NCBI GenBank assembly: GCA_018806985.1
Contig: JADANN010000236.1
Coordinates: 124,001-188,000, forward strand
Direction: 5' to 3'
From: Angiostrongylus vasorum
Lineage: Eukaryota; Nematoda; Chromadorea; Rhabditida; Metastrongylidae
DNA length: 64,000 nucleotides
In this document: piece by piece, positions 11,500 to 21,179 of the stretch
Numbering within the stretch: position 1 is the first letter of the stretch
Layout: each line of letters starts with the position of its first letter
Notes under the pieces: model-generated
Seen by the model: the letters and a program-made list of their open reading frames with translations, nothing else
Databases searched by the model: none
What the model was told of the DNA's origin: nothing
Made by a program: the position numbers and the translations under genes

Positions 11500-12300
11500 T
11501 GAACTGTGAAGATCCGTTGCCAACTAGGACTCAGAGTCATCGCTTCGAACAGTAAGCTCAATGGTAGTGAAAAAATCATTTTCTTAATGTTAACCTTCCT
11601 TATTTGTTGCCCATTACAATTTTTCATGGCACGGCTTTACGTGTAGTACAACCACAATGATGCTCGTGTTTTGTGCCATATGCTCTCCTTTCTTAGTTGT
11701 CTCTTCTAAAAAATTATGCTTATAAAATAACCTTGAGGAATTTCGGCATAAGAGCCACTTTTCGATGGTTTTTTATAAAAGCTCTCATGCACAAAAAAAG
11801 TGTACATTTATTTTGATTAATATTATTGATATTAATACATTAATATTATTTAAATAGAGCTCATGTGTCATGATTTATTCGAATGATGTTTAGATTTCCT
11901 TCACATTTTCCATCCTGTCTCCGTAACAGCTTTGTGCTCTGCGAAAAATTCTTCTGCCGAAGAACTAACAGTGTGATGGCAATTGCACTATCATTGGTGA
12001 CAGAAAAATCTCTTAGGATGTCCAAGAAGTAGATGTTTGTCGAACAACTGGCGATATGCTTTGCTGAAATAATCTGATGCAACAGAATGCAAAAGACTCG
12101 CAGTGAATTAGAAACGATCTCTACATAGGCAGTTATCATTTTTATCAATGTAATCAAATAATGATTGCTTCAATACGCTCGAAGCTTTAATTCGACATCG
12201 CCCTAGCCAACCAAACTCACAGCCCTCTGGGGTATAGGGACTTAACAGCGAACTTGTATGGAATCAACTTCTTTACCCCCATTTCAAAATAGTTGTCTTC
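11500..12300. other. No gene recognised; solo foldback-MITE edge
   Basis: About 11605-11665 is a solo F-family edge (CCATTACAATTTTTCATGGC then GTACAACCACAATGATGCTC). The rest is AT-rich with no feature I can support; the 98-aa minus-strand frame at 11861-12157 shows no recognisable family features. Confidence 0.4.
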
Positions 12301-12640
12301 TGGTCATTGAAACTTATCTGGACATGACCTGTCTACACGAATAGTGAGAAGCAAACCATATCTTCCAGTCATCTTTCCCTCTTTCGTCAATGGTGGTAGT
12401 CTGCCTTGAACACGACGACGTCTAAAGGCAATGTCTCGTAATCTATAGGCGATTTTCACTAATTGCTTTTTAGTTGGAAAGATATTTGCGCTCATCTCTT
12501 TACCGGTCGTTCAAGAAGGTCTTTGCATCTACTTGAAATCCAGTTAACAGTTATTTCCCACCATCTGTCATCTGCTTTTTCTCGTTATGTGGGCGGCCTC
12601 TCTGTTTCTTATTATGAATGTAAATTCCTCCTGCTCTTGA
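12300..12640 (-). mobile_element. RTE-type LINE reverse transcriptase C-terminal remnant
   Basis: On the minus strand, broken frames give a degenerate MTDGGK (from an MRR..DRWT region), LRDIAFRRRRVQGR and TTIDERGKDDWK. This resembles the C-terminal tail of the RTE-clade proteins seen at 53380 and 62100. Multiple stops. Identification rests on short motifs. Confidence 0.45.
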
Positions 12641-12649
12641 AAATATGAA

Positions 12650-13864
12650 AGATTCTGGAGATCCAAGATTCCAACTTGGACTAGACGTTCTGCTTGTTGG
12701 TTAGATGGCAGAAGGCATTTACGCTACGTTAAAGTATAAGCTCAACTTTGTTGCACAAGAGAGCGCTAGAAAAACCGCGGAGTCGCTGAACTGCGTGCGT
12801 CAATTTCCGTGTTTGTTGGTTGGTCGGTGGCTTCTATGAGAAGCCAAAAACGTGGCCTCTACTCTCTTTCTTTTCCATATTACCTCTATCGTGCTCTTCA
12901 TATTCGTTATATGCTCAAGGTAACCTACGAAGTGGTTTTAAAAAAAGTGAGAACTATCCATTTCAATTTGCTCGCCTTCACAGCATGAGTTTTTCACTAA
13001 CTGAGTTTCCTTTTGATCTATGCGCACTTCCATCCCTTTTTTTTGTTGAGATCATTAAGCATCCCTCCTTTTCACTGTACGAAAAAGACGACCAGTCGTA
13101 AGCAAAACATAAATTTGACAAAAACTTTCCATAATGCGCTTGTCCTTATGTCTCAATCGAATGACTCCACTCCTCACTTCAATGCTTGTGAGAGTAAGTA
13201 CGTTTGTGAAATGGTGCGTTCCAATCGGACCACCCGGATAGTAAGAGATTGTCACGCGGATAGTAAGGTATCGATGGAGAACGTGTATTTCTGTAGCGCG
13301 CATTCATTAAAACAAAAGCAGTGGTTGTAGTGATTTAAATAAAAATCTTCCTACTCATTACAGCAGCCATGAGGAGTGAAATGGTAAAAACCGTGCTTAA
13401 GCCATTTTTTTAAACAGTCTTCGTGGAGAGACTTTTAATATTGAAGGTGGGGGCTTCAATCCCAGGTCTGGGAACCCACTAAATCAGTCGCAAACAGTTT
13501 CTGCCCATGGTTGTTGCCTAAATGCATGATGTGTCTAGTTCACACGATTTTCTAAGTCGTGGCCCATGGGATCCTGCGTCGTGTTCTGTCATAGACAGAC
13601 GAATATCGGAACTTCTCATTAATCCTCGAATGTGTGAGAAAGGACACCTACAAAGTCACTCTTCCAGTATAATGACGATCGAAGGTAAGGTTTCTCCATA
13701 GTGTAGCTACATCTTCTCAATGTTTTCGACAAATTTCTTCATATAAGTTTCCTGTCTAGCAGCGGAAAATGTCGCGTTTTAAAGCAGAAAATCCTCTTGG
13801 TTGGGATATCGATCTCACGAAAGTTTTCGCAGCTTTTACTGTGCAGACGTACTTCTACCCACCT
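12650..13864. other. No gene recognised
   Basis: The 93-aa and 105-aa plus-strand frames overlap each other in different frames, lack signal or domain features and have no counterpart elsewhere in the window. Nothing else supported. Confidence 0.3.
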
Positions 13865-14238
13865 AACTACATAGTATAACTTTCTACGAAGCTGAGATAT
13901 TTGCAAAACTCTGACCGCAGGTGCCTATGGTGGGGAACGAACGCGTTATTGTCCTTTCCAGGGGAGTAACGCGTTGCCCCTAACACCATGCAGGTCCTTC
14001 GTTTCGCCTGTCTCTCAGCTAGTTCTATCGATCTTTGCCATCAGTAATCACCCGTCAACATGGTGTGGTGGTGAACGCGTTACTCCCCCGGAAAGGACAA
14101 TAGCGCGTTCGTTCCTCACCATAGGCACCTGCGGTCCAGAGTTTTGCAAATATCTCAGCTTCGTAGAAGTTGTATTTCGTAATATACCCTGCCATTAAAA
14201 AGAGTAGGCAGTAAATAAAAAGGTTAAAATTGTAACTA
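13865..14238. mobile_element. Foldback MITE family F, copy 3, abutting a 7TM exon
   Basis: Near-symmetrical inverted arms: TTTCTACGAAGCTGAGATAT at 13878 and its inverse ATATCTCAGCTTCGTAGAAG at 14152. The inner arms carry GGTGCCTATGGTGGGGAACG and its inverse. The right edge GTAGGCAGTAAATAAAAAGG lies immediately beside the receptor exon ending at about 14240. Confidence 0.75.
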
Positions 14239-14239
14239 C

Positions 14240-14679
14240 ACAGGAGACGAAGAAGTTTATGGCGCAGGCAGAATTCACGAAAAGCCCAAGCAGTAAATTG
14301 GCGTATAGTCGCTCAACTTCCACATGAAGAAAGTTAACGATCTCTACAATGAGAATCGTACTGAACCAGCCAAATACAACCGTTAAACTGATGATGATCA
14401 GTGAGCGATAAATCTGCTTCATGCTGGTGGAGCCTGGAAACAGGTTGTCATAAGTGTTCGTGATTTCCACAAAGTTTTTTTTTGCTCAAAATGCACATTG
14501 AAAAAAAACATGAACATTATCAACACTCTGTAAAAAACTCACTCATTCTAACCTTTTTAGAAAACAAATAAACAAAACATAACACGTAATAGTCAGAATG
14601 TTGAGGGAACATTATGGAATCCAGGAACACATCATACACCAAACCGGTCGTTGGTGCAGTGATGACGCAAACGACCATT
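14240..14679 (-). pseudogene. Chemoreceptor-like 7TM GPCR fragment (nematode srsx-like)
   Basis: Two minus-strand exon-like blocks. 14553-14679 (acceptor TTGAAATTCAG, donor GTTAGA) is hydrophobic with VVCVITAPTTGLVYD and YYVLCFVYLFSKK, consistent with two membrane segments. 14240-14433 (acceptor TGTTTCCAG) reads STSMKQIYRSLIIISLTVV, then FGWFSTI, and ends INFFVSC. It resembles the TM6-TM7 part of nematode srsx-type receptors (family-level resemblance, inferred). The two blocks do not join in a compatible phase, and the TM7 region is cut by foldback MITE copy F3, so I call it a fragment. A related fragment lies on the plus strand at 48480-48637. Confidence 0.55.
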
Positions 14680-15139
14680 CTGAATTTCAAATATTATTTT
14701 TATTGTAAACGACCTTTATATGATCTAATTACTTCTGGTCTCCGTCACGCTCACTGAATAAATAACTAATTTTACTAAAGCTAGCTGGTAATTGGCTACC
14801 CATTGTTAGCTGAGTGTGGTCTTACGTATTTTCTAGCTTTTGCAGATTTGGCCTGCTTGTAGTAGGCTGTCCCGAACCATTTCTGTGTATTTTTTCAATT
14901 ATTACATTTCAGGATTTAAGGTTGATCGATGTTCACGTATCCAGAACACAATACGTAAACAAACGCACGAGCACTTATCTAAGCAGGAAGGCATAGGTTA
15001 ATCCAGCATAGGAGAGCCAGCGAGCCTGTTATCTGAATTGGTCTGCGCCTCAGATCAACATGGTAGCCACTGATATCCATCCAACAACTGACTTATATCT
15101 ACTCTTAGACTAGACCGCCGAGGTATCTTATCACATACA
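14680..15139. other. No gene recognised
   Basis: Upstream side of the 7TM fragment. No further receptor exon could be identified on the minus strand. Confidence 0.3.
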
Positions 15140-15440
15140 CCATATGTCGCCCCGTTGGTGGTCGAGTGACTAGAGTGCATTTCAGTAAATTTTCAACTTT
15201 TCGCTGTTGCGTGCAAGAGCTATCCAGTCAGTTACGCTTGCTCTAGGAACTTGTGACCATCAAATCTCTCTTCGACGATTTTCGTAAACAATTCTGACCA
15301 TCGATCGGGTCGGTGACATTCCTGCTGTGCGATTGACATCTTGAAGAATGCACTCCCCTAGCAGCTTCTTTCAAGCGCATTACATGTCTACACACCTGCT
15401 TTTTCGACATTTGAGCGTCCAAAAAAACGCTCAAGTAAGG
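15140..15440 (-). mobile_element. RTE LINE 3' end remnant
   Basis: The minus strand reads, across a frame break, DRWSELFTKIVEERFDGHKF, matching the RTE C-terminal region also present at about 30450 in RTE2. Nucleotide similarity continues through GTTGCGTGCAAGAGC and GGTCGAGTGACTAGAG, matching about 30370-30430. Confidence 0.65.
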
Positions 15441-17680
15441 GAAGGCTAGGAAGATTTTGGCAATGTTTCATGCGAGGGGAAATCCCTTAGAAAAAAAGTG
15501 AGAGAGCTAGAGGTTGACCCTAATTTAGAGGCTTTCATCTTGGACGGTTTTCCACTGAAGGATCGTTTTTAATGAAATCTCTTGTTTGAAAAAAAATCAT
15601 AGTGAAAAAACTATTGGAAGTAGACGTATTTTTTATTGTAAAAAACGCACTCTGTCGACGTTCTACTTTAAAAAGTCCAGGTGACCATGGTTACGGCGTA
15701 TAGGCGCGCCAGCAGAATCTTCACTGTCATGTAAAGATCCTTGTAGAGGTTGATTATGGTATGGCTGAAACTTATTTTTTAAATCAAATTAGCATTGCAC
15801 GGTGGGTATTTCACAAGTTCGTTCAATTTTCGAGCTCTAAGTAAATGACCAGCTTACTAGATTTTTTTGTAATGATAGTAATCGATCCAATGCTACATTG
15901 AATAGCATGAGTGATGAGAAGAAACATACGAATAGTGGCAGTGATTGAAAGTAAACACAGAGATCTTGGCTTATTTGGCCCTCTTTATGGCTGGAAAAAA
16001 TGTAGAATATTTCATTGGTGGTTGACCTTTAAACACGTCTGGAACAAGTTTCTGACGCTTGGTAAGCCAAAGGCGAGACATCGAACCTACGACCAAGTGT
16101 GTGTATTGCTGGGCACCTATAAGTACTGAGCTAAACACATCTGGCGTTTGATATATCTCCAAATATTTCTTTACCAAATATTTTCTACACCATTAAAACC
16201 AAACAAAGTCAAGAGCCAATGTTTACGGCCACTGTAGTGAAGACGTTTGCTTTGAAAACGCTTTTGCGGTTCTGCCAGACTTAGTGAGTTGCTTCTTGGT
16301 ATGATTCAATTTTTCCATCTAATTCTACCTGCGCATGTTCCGCACATGAAAATGAATATTTGCCATCCACTAGTAAAAAACACTTAACTTACATATTATA
16401 GGAAATGATCATGACGTAGTAGGAACAACTGTGCACTACGTCGCCAATTGACATCAACGCAATGAATATGTTGCATACGCTCCGAAGAGACCTCAAATAC
16501 TATCAAAAAATCAGTGAGAAATTTAGAAAATAGAAAGTAAGTTTGCGAAGGTGATAAATGTCAGAAGTCAGTTGAAAATAGAAAAAAATTATATGGACGA
16601 CGTTTTAAAGGATCTATTGCTACAACAACACTTACTTCTAGCGTATGGTGACATAGATGATCAACCCGTTCCCAATAACGGTGATAGTAGGAATTACTAT
16701 GTAGAATACCTGATACTCAATTGGAATGCAGTCAAGATGCATTGTGAGAACTGAAATTGTTGTCTTCATTGATGGACGGATTGAGGAGTACGGCGACGAT
16801 GGTCAGTGAGGTCGACTAATAAGAGAAATCAGCAAATCGATTTAGGCTGAAGTTGTTTTGAGAGTTCCTTTATCCCACACTGGTCGAAAAATCCATATTT
16901 TGATAATTCGCCCTAATGGATTATGTTTGACTTCAAGCAAAAAATCGCCCTTATCACATGCTTGCCGGTTTTCAGCGACAGAATAACATATACTTTAGTA
17001 GAATCTCTTTCTATACGGTAGAAACTGTGAATTCTCACAGTTGTCAAGAGCTGCCAGATTCATCAAATGAAAGAAAAACGGGAACAAAAATGTACATGGA
17101 TATTCGGGAATCAAACCAAAACTTCTCTCCTGGAATGATGTGAACACCGAGTCACTTTTGTCAATGACCAAAATTCTGGAGTCATTACTAAATTCGTTTT
17201 TTATTCAATTAGGGCTAATGGAACCTTTCTATCGAAGCAGAGCTGATGAAACGAAAGGACTACCATTAGCGAGAAAGAATGCGAAAAAATTAACCATGAC
17301 GAGATTCGCGCTAACTGTCCTATAAAACTTGAGAGGGAAAAAAAATTAACGACACCACATGCTGCAAGCCAACGGTTTCCATAATATTTTTTTTTAGATC
17401 TTCGCGACACAGCTTACCACCTACCATGGAAAAATGGCAGATATTTTGAGTAGAAAGGGAATTTCTTCAATGCTTTAGAGAGTTGCAGTGGACGTGGGCA
17501 ACAATAAATAACACTTTTCTCAGCGACTGACGGTACGCGGATAGCTTTTGCACTTGCCGAAAGCGAAAATAATTTCAATAATGGTAACGTGGTAAACTAT
17601 TAACGCATATCTCGACACACGCATGCTATAGTATCCCTCTATTTACTATTGAAAACACTCACACATGAGACAGCCCCTGC
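15441..17680. other. No gene recognised; one tRNA-like remnant
   Basis: About 16060-16150 on the minus strand has a box-A-like TTTAGCTCAGTACTTATAGG and a box-B-like GTAGGTTCGATGTCTC. It lacks a clean cloverleaf, so it is taken as a tRNA-derived SINE head or pseudo-tRNA. Nothing else in this stretch is supported. Confidence 0.3.
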
Positions 17681-17689
17681 AAGTGATCT

Positions 17690-18110
17690 CCTGGGAACAC
17701 GAAATGGGGAGCCTTAGTGGTGCAGTGACACGGGAGCCCCCATGAAAAACAGTCCGAATCTGCCACGGGCAAAAGTTTTGCAAATATCTCAGCATTCTTC
17801 TAGTTGTACTTTAGGTAGTACCCTGCCACGAAAAAAATAGCAGACAGTAAATAAAAAGCTGTACATTAAGGCAGCACTTGAAGACGCCCTGTTATTACAG
17901 GTATAGATCCTGCGCCGTAGCCTCACCAAGCCATCTATCCCCCTCGGGGTTAACAAATTGGTACCAGACCTATCTGGGGGATAGGAACAACTGCCTCGAT
18001 ACATTTCTAAGTCACCGCGATCATTGTCTAAGCCAGAAATGCATGCGATCGCTTCTAACAATGCTTAATGAAGTCGAATCGAGGACGATTTTGTAGCGAG
18101 CGTGGAGAGT
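17690..18110 (+). mobile_element. SINE/MITE composite: tRNA-like head, family F edge, and partial S1 SINE
   Basis: 17700-17760 has a box-A-like TTAGTGGTGCAGTGACACGG and a box-B-like CAGTCCGAATCTGCC. 17775-17860 is the family F right edge (TTTGCAAATATCTCAGCATT to CAGACAGTAAATAAAAAGC). 17935-18110 matches the S1 body (AAATTGGTACCAGACCTATC; AACAATGCTTAATGAAGTCG). Confidence 0.5.
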
Positions 18111-18177
18111 TTTATTCTTCTATTCTTTTATATACACACAATAAGTATACAGTATCTATATAGAGTAACATCCATGC

Positions 18178-18222
18178 AGTATATATATATATATATATAC
18201 ATATATATACATACATATATAT
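18178..18222. repeat. (AT)n microsatellite with AC interruptions
   Basis: Uninterrupted TATATATATATATATATATA passes into ACATATATATACATACATAT-type repeats. Confidence 0.9.
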
Positions 18223-18729
18223 GGTAAGATCTATGCACTCTGCTGAACAATCTGAACAGGGTGAATAAGGGAGAGAGGACGAAAATTTTCATAGCGAATC
18301 AAAAGTGAGTCTAAGCAAAGCCCAAGAACCACTGATCATCAGTGACAGTCTATTGTGAATGGATAAATTTTGCCTTGGTGTACAGAATGGACACATTTAC
18401 ACGAAGTTTTATGGATGATTTTTGACATGTGATTGTGGGCTGGACAAACAATGCGCCATATAAGATGTGTTGTGGGAGCCGAAAAGTGTTGACGAGATGA
18501 AAGTGCTTCACACATCGAGAGAAACACTTAGACCCATATATTTCTATCCATGCTTAAGGTGCATGTGGCTCTTTTTCTAGGCGGTCACCCAGACATGTCT
18601 GATGAATGAATGAAGATCTATAATGAGCCATGCACGAAATACCTTGTTGAATGTCTTCAAGGTGGCAGTCTGTTTGTGTTACATTCGAAAAGAGGGTGCT
18701 TCCACGCCGCTGACCTCCTGTGAGGAATT

Positions 18730-19530
18730 CGTAATCTCAAACTCAGTTCTCATATCCTATTAATTTTCAGAATTGCTAAAACACTAGTGAACAAAGGAAA
18801 CGTTTTAGATTTGAAAACAGAATGAATTCTATACATTCTTAAACTCGCGAAATTCATATATGCGTTTACAGTGAAGTTTTTCAAAAAGAGGGAGAGTGCT
18901 CAGCAGTTCTTTACAGGATTGAATAGCGCCTTAAATGTGATCGTCAACAACTTTAACCTTCTTGTTTTTGACAGATCACAAATGTGAAGAAATTTCTGAA
19001 CTTCGCTTCTATTTAAGGCTAGCGTTTGGTGTGAGAAATATTCTGAAAAATCCAGATTTCAGAAGTGTTCAGACAAACTCGCCTTTGATTTCCACAGAAA
19101 GGGTCGTTTACGACGCTTAGAAGGTTAAGCACTTTTGAAGTTGTACCGTTTTGAACCGTCTCACTCAAAATTTCGGTCTGCCAGTTACAGTTGGAGACAA
19201 CACTGCATTTTTAATCAGCGCATTGTCTTTTAAAAAAAGTTTCCATTTTGTCTAATCTTACTCTGCATAACATATAACAATCTATAAAAGTTACAGAACA
19301 GAGTTTGCCATCGCAATCTTTGCAACATTTTTCGCATTTCCGCCATGTTCCTATGTTTTGAATAAATTTTAAGGAAACCATTGCATTGTCTGGCTATACA
19401 TGTTTCCGTTCTTTAACGAACCATCCACCACGTGGTTATTTAGTCGAGAGCAGTGGGTGCACTATTGCGCAGTTTAACTATTCATACAAGAAACTGTGTA
19501 CGTGTCTGAAGAAATAGGCAAGCTTTCAGG
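18730..19530. repeat. Third partial copy of the HAP-upstream duplicated flank
   Basis: TCTCATATCCTATTAATTTTCAGAATTG and the following blocks match about 6890-7860. The AACGAACCATCCACCACGTG and GGTTATTTAGTCGA part at about 19420 matches about 40570-40610 in unit 2. No gene in it. Confidence 0.55.
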
Positions 19531-19858
19531 GCGAGCTCTTTTTGTGTAAGGTACCGGATATCTTAACACTATCCGTTATATTCAAGCGCAAATTTTAAGG
19601 CATACTTGGCAATGGTGACTCTGACGCTAGAAATTGACAAACTGCCGTCAGACAGTGCTGCGGCACACTGGTCAGTTGTTCTTGAACACTTTTTCCTTAC
19701 AAATTGCAGGCAAGTAAAAACTTGCTATCCCATTATCATTTCTATGAAGAGCTTAGAGATTATACTCCCTTACAGGATAAAAAGCCCTACAGCCGTGTCG
19801 TAATGTGTATTCATCCATTGATAAGCCAACACGAAATTGATAAAAACATATAATTAGG

Positions 19859-20116
19859 TTAGTGTTTCGACTCCGCTTCTTCGGTGCAGCGTTGATCCAA
19901 TTCGATTGTCCACAGTTCACCACTCTTTCCATGGGAGTCTTCTTGATCGTATGGAGTACAATTCATTAGAGCAACGCTCGATTGAAGTAATCTCACTTGG
20001 CAGCGCTGTCTTATACAGGGCGGTTGTTGACACTGATTGTCCGTTGATAATCGTTTCTTTTCAATAAGGCAGTCTAGGCATCTTGCAGCAGTCGACATCA
20101 TTATCAGCCAGCACAT
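19859..20116 (-). CDS. Small cysteine-rich hypothetical protein or exon
   Basis: An 85-codon open frame on the minus strand from ATG 20116 to a stop at 19859. The first residues MCWLIMMSTAA are hydrophobic but short for a signal peptide. The rest carries CLDCLIEKKRLSTDNQCQQP followed by PCIRQRC, NC and RC: a C-x2-C then spaced-Cys pattern like small secreted Cys-rich (Ly6/ET-like) nematode proteins. No named family can be assigned. It lies between the partial duplicated flank and ASP-B. It might instead be one exon of a larger gene: a GTAAAA donor follows an upstream open stretch near 20150. Frame conservation in a related species would decide. Confidence 0.4.
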   Translation of the reverse strand: MCWLIMMSTAARCLDCLIEKKRLSTDNQCQQPPCIRQRCQVRLLQSSVALMNCTPYDQEDSHGKSGELWTIELDQRCTEEAESKH

Positions 20117-20426
20117 AGCGTAACAGTGTTTCAAAAACCAGGCTTTTTTTTACCTCGGAATGGCTATCCAATATGCATTCTTCCATCAACTTATTTGGGG
20201 TTACTTCACTCGAGGGTTATCTAATGGATTCGACTCGATGCGATCACAAAGACTCACATCGGAAGAAAAAAAGGGAGAATCGGCGCGGAACGATCTGGTT
20301 CCGAAGAAGATGAAAGTGCCGGCACTTTAGTCGAGTAGACTGTTTTTTTTATCAAACCTGTACTAGTTTATCATTTAAAGAATGCGTGTTGATTAGTCAT
20401 TCCGGGCTTAAAGGAAAGTCGGCTTT

Positions 20427-20960
20427 TTAAACCGTGCTACGGGAGTTGGGACCATCAAGAGAGATACGGCACACCGCACCGATTGTGTTGATGTTCTGTT
20501 CGACCACATTCACTCTAAAGCAAAAATGATTCATTTTAAAGCATTCCACGCAAAAGTGGAAATATCGATGCATTACGGTGTTCGATAATAAAAAACGATG
20601 GAGCTGTCGGCGTTGATCAATCTCTTAGGGATGCGCCATGCATTCGACTTCATTAAGCATCGTCTGGATGTGATTGAATGCATGTCTGGCCTTTACAATG
20701 GCTCACGGTGACCTGTTGATTTATCGAGCCAGTGCTGTTGTCCTTTCAGACCGGTATGGTACCAATTTGCCGAACCCGCAGCGATGGAATGTTTGATGGG
20801 CCAAGGGAGCGGGAATCAATCCCATGTGTCTTGTAGGGCGTCCCTGACCACTGCACGACACGCGCGCACTTTTTTCTCGGTGTTCGATACATACAAAAAA
20901 TAAAGTAAAATGCTGCACAAATACTAGCTGTGAAACACGTGCCTGTTTGTTTCGTTAATT
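20427..20960 (-). pseudogene. ASP-B: last two exons of a CAP/ASP gene, SINE-interrupted
   Basis: About 20879-20960 matches ASP-A exon 11 (TCFTASICAAFYFIFCMYR, ending TP). 20427-20514 matches exon 12 (VNVVEQNINTIGAV) but has lost hinge cysteines: Cys-Gly-Ala-Cys became CRIS and the tail ends STV-stop. The donor after exon 11 is GA instead of GT, and an S1 SINE (20590-20872) sits within a few bases of it. Upstream exons were not found; a 3 kb RTE occupies the next 3 kb. This cannot encode a working CAP domain. Confidence 0.8.
20590..20872 (-). mobile_element. tRNA-derived SINE S1 inside ASP-B
   Basis: The minus strand starts GCGCGTGTCGTGCAGTGGTC (box A), then GGGATTGATTCCCGC (box B), GGTTCGGCAAATTGGTACCA, CACTGGCTCGATAAATC, and the tail GCGCATCCCTAAGAGATTGA. 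It is the most complete S1 copy and the best one for deriving the family. Confidence 0.8.
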
Positions 20961-21179
20961 TGTTTCGAAATCTTATCTTTCTTTGAGCGAAGTTAAAAGC
21001 AGTGGAGAACCTATAGACCAGGTTGTTAATCACCGTGCTGTCTTCTCGTCCAACTATAAAGGAAATCTCACAACTGGCATGAAGAAAGCGCTGTCAAATC
21101 GCTAGTTCGAGTTGCTCCGAGGATGTGTGTGTTTCGTTGGCAACCAGATGTGAAGGAAGGTTGTGGCACTAGTCTTTGA

